NCBI RefSeq assembly: GCF_913064665.1
Contig: NZ_CAJYBT010000013.1
Span: 26,329 to 90,328 of the forward strand
Source of the DNA: an uncultured Thioclava sp.
GTDB taxonomy: Bacteria > Pseudomonadota > Alphaproteobacteria > Rhodobacterales > Rhodobacteraceae
Direction of reading: 5' to 3'
DNA length: 64,000 bases
In this document: positions 61,944 to 64,000 of the stretch, in pieces
Layout: each line of letters starts with the position of its first letter
Numbering within the stretch: the first letter of the stretch is position 1
Notes under the pieces: model-generated
Database searches by the model: none
What the model was told of the DNA's origin: nothing
Seen by the model: the letters and a program-made list of their open reading frames with translations, nothing else
Position numbers and translations under genes: made by a program

Positions 61944-62959
61944 CGGCGCAGATCATCATTCACAAGGCAGGACCAGGGCTGAGCGTGCAGGATCTGGGCC
62001 GCGTCGGGCAGACCCATCTGGGGCTGTCTCGTGGCGGTGCGGCGGATCGTCTTGCCCTTTATGAGGCCGCCGCGCTGCTGGGGCATTCTGCCCCGATTGC
62101 GGCTTTGGAAATGCCAATTTTCGGAGGTGTGTTTGAGGTGAGCGTGCCCAGTCGGTTCGCGTTGACGGGGGCACCGATGCGCGCTCAGATCGGCACGCGC
62201 GCCCTTGCTTGGAACGCAAGCCACCACCTGCAGCCCGGCGATATCCTGACCATTGGCGCGGCCACCGCCGGGGTGTTTGGCTATCTCACCTTTGCCGCCG
62301 GGCTAGAGGTGGCACCTCGGCTTGGCAGTCGCTCAACCCATCTGACGGCGGGTCTGGGAAACGCCCTTCAGGCCGGCACGCGCCTTGCGCTTGGCACCGA
62401 TACCTCACGAGATCACACGGATATGGTGCTGCGCAGCGACACCCGGTTTCAGGGCGGCTCACTGCGCTATATCTATGGCCCGCAAACGGGGCTGTTTGAT
62501 GCGCAAACCGTTGCGCGCTTTGATCACACGACTTTCACGCGCGCGCCTTCGGGCAATCGTCAGGGCGTGTTGCTCCAATCCGATACGGCGCCATTTCCCG
62601 CGCAGGCCCCCGCCGGGCTGGCCTCGGATTTTATCCAAGAGGGCGATATTCAGATGACGGGCGACGGGCACCCTTTCGTGCTGCTCAGCGAATGCCAGAC
62701 GATTGGCGGCTATCCCCGCATCGGCACCGTTCTGGCCTGCGACATCCCCCGCATCGCACAGGCCCCCGTGGGCGCGTCGGTGCAATTTGTCCATGTCACA
62801 TTGGCCGAGGCCGACCGCATTGCCGTCAGCCAAAAGACCCTGCTGCAAGACCTGCGCCGCCAAATCAGACCGTTGATCCGCGATCCGCGCACGATCCCTG
62901 ATTTGCTGGGCTATCAACTCATTAGCGGCGTCAGTGCCGGGCGCGAACCAGAGGAGTGA
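61940..62959 (+). CDS. pxpC: 5-oxoprolinase subunit C
   Basis: A 339-aa KipA/PxpC (biotin-dependent carboxyltransferase-like fold). The N-terminal GPGLSVQDLGRVGQTHLGLS is diagnostic, and RLAL/GPQTGLFD and SECQTIGGYPRIGTVLACD follow. It is coupled to pxpB by ATGA overlap. Confidence 0.93.
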   Translation: MTAQIIIHKAGPGLSVQDLGRVGQTHLGLSRGGAADRLALYEAAALLGHSAPIAALEMPIFGGVFEVSVPSRFALTGAPMRAQIGTRALAWNASHHLQPGDILTIGAATAGVFGYLTFAAGLEVAPRLGSRSTHLTAGLGNALQAGTRLALGTDTSRDHTDMVLRSDTRFQGGSLRYIYGPQTGLFDAQTVARFDHTTFTRAPSGNRQGVLLQSDTAPFPAQAPAGLASDFIQEGDIQMTGDGHPFVLLSECQTIGGYPRIGTVLACDIPRIAQAPVGASVQFVHVTLAEADRIAVSQKTLLQDLRRQIRPLIRDPRTIPDLLGYQLISGVSAGREPEE

Positions 62960-62962
62960 GCG

Positions 62963-63718
62963 ATGCTCAAAGTTGATCTCAACTCAGACATTGGCGAGGG
63001 CTTTGGCCCTTGGGCGACGGGCGATGACGCTGGGCTGATGGAGGTTATCTCTTCGGCCAATATCGCTTGTGGGTTTCATGCGGGCGATCCCGATGTGATG
63101 GCGACGACGATGGATTTGGCACAGCGCAAGGGTGTGGCACTTGGCGCGCATCCGGGGTTTCCCGATTTGCAGGGCTTCGGGCGGCGGCGGATGGGGCTGT
63201 CACCGGGCGCGATCCGCAACTTGATCACCTATCAACTGGGGGCCGCACAAGCGATGGCGCGGGCTGCGGGCGGGTCCTTGCGCCATTTCAAGCTGCACGG
63301 AGCGCTGTCAAACATGGCGAGTGAGGACGCCGCGCTGGCGCGCACCTGCTTTGAGGCGGCGCTGCGCGTGCAGTCCGATCTGGTGATCATGGTGCAACCG
63401 CTCACCGCCATGGATCAGGCGGTGCGCGATCTGGGCTGCGCCTGGGCGGGCGAGATTTATGCCGATCGCAGCTATAACGACGATGCGACGCTCTGCGCAC
63501 GCTCTGCCCCCGGTGCGGTTTTACACGACCCCACAGAGATCGCCACGCGGATGCTGGAGATGCTGCGCGCGGGCGCGATCATTGCACGATCTGGCAAGCA
63601 GATTCGTTGCCGGATCGACACGATCTGCGTGCATGGCGACACAGCGGGCGCGCTTGGCGTGGCGCGCAAGTTGCGCCAAAGCCTTGAGGCCGCCGACGTT
63701 GCCATCGCCCCGTTTTGA
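62963..63718 (+). CDS. pxpA: 5-oxoprolinase subunit A (LamB/YcsF)
   Basis: A 251-aa subunit of the YcsF family, fold of (beta/alpha)7. The signature is VDLNSDIGEGFGPWATGDDA with SANIACGFHAGDP and GAHPGFPDLQGFGRR. It begins three bases after pxpC and completes the operon B-C-A. Confidence 0.95.
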   Translation: MLKVDLNSDIGEGFGPWATGDDAGLMEVISSANIACGFHAGDPDVMATTMDLAQRKGVALGAHPGFPDLQGFGRRRMGLSPGAIRNLITYQLGAAQAMARAAGGSLRHFKLHGALSNMASEDAALARTCFEAALRVQSDLVIMVQPLTAMDQAVRDLGCAWAGEIYADRSYNDDATLCARSAPGAVLHDPTEIATRMLEMLRAGAIIARSGKQIRCRIDTICVHGDTAGALGVARKLRQSLEAADVAIAPF

Positions 63719-63917
63719 CCCGCCAAGCGTGCCAAGCTGTCCGGGTCTGATGGCGCGCAAGCCCCCTAACCCTTTGTAAAAAGGGGCCGCAGTGCAGTTC
63801 GCATCCCGCAGCCCAAGAAAATTTGCGCCCGCCCTCATCGGTGTCAAAAAAACTTCAAACTTTCTACTGTGAAGCCATTGCGCTTCCCCGCGTGGTGGCC
63901 TATCTAGCCCCCATTGG

Positions 63918-63994
<77 letters not shown>

Positions 63995-64000
63995 ATAAAA

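Overview
The window is high-GC DNA from an alphaproteobacterium, most likely a member of the Rhodobacterales (Rhodobacteraceae/Roseobacter-type). The pointers are the initiator tRNA, EF-Tu and ParC sequences, the fused allantoinase/OHCU decarboxylase, the PduO-type adenosyltransferase behind a twin-membrane-segment protein, and the dense head-to-tail operons with 1-4 nt junctions. The genus cannot be fixed from this sequence. It looks chromosomal: two tRNAs, tuf and parC are present, with no prophage or CRISPR array.

Layout. 0-1.2 kb: a DUF4405 membrane protein. 1.2-7.8 kb: LacI-controlled carbohydrate ABC operon 1 on the minus strand (lacI, binding protein, two permeases, GH32-like hydrolase, ATPase) with a nested palindromic operator. 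7.9-12.6 kb: an accessory patch with decayed remnants of at least three transposases around a three-gene minus-strand unit (KpsE/Wzz-like chain-length/export protein, unknown 99-aa protein, OpgH/MdoH-like glucan glucosyltransferase), ending at tRNA-Trp. 12.7-24 kb: housekeeping and mixed genes (CorA/ZntB transporter, acetyltransferase, VOC protein, tuf, cytochrome P450, DUF533 protein, parC, SH3 protein, SDR, cobalamin adenosyltransferase). 23.6-31 kb: LacI-controlled carbohydrate ABC operon 2 with a GH63-type hydrolase and two permeases carrying unusual extra domains. 31.2-36.7 kb: HWE histidine kinase plus receiver, ClpP-like periplasmic protein, UspA and BCCT transporter.

36.7-47.4 kb holds the most unusual locus. 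A LuxR/CsgD-type regulator is divergent from two cysteine-free, low-complexity or repeat proteins without signal peptides. They are followed directly by a type I secretion ABC ATPase and an HlyD-type adaptor, then an outer-membrane beta-barrel candidate made of three internal repeats. The second protein carries five QINxLxDxD motifs interleaved with GDNxLxNxAxI-like motifs, and the first carries one related motif. I read this as a dedicated secretion system for extracellular matrix or adhesin-like proteins that is not a canonical RTX system.

47.5-64 kb: feoAB; pstSCAB without phoU/phoB; a HupE/DUF1007 metal-related operon with a palindromic operator candidate; a glutarate catabolism module (CoA-transferase, glutaryl-CoA dehydrogenase, divergent LysR); a PuuE-UraD fusion; the pxpBCA 5-oxoprolinase operon; and initiator tRNA-fMet at the right edge. 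Together the genes suggest a heterotroph that takes up oligosaccharides or compatible-solute-like glycosides and betaine-type solutes, and builds a cell-surface matrix.
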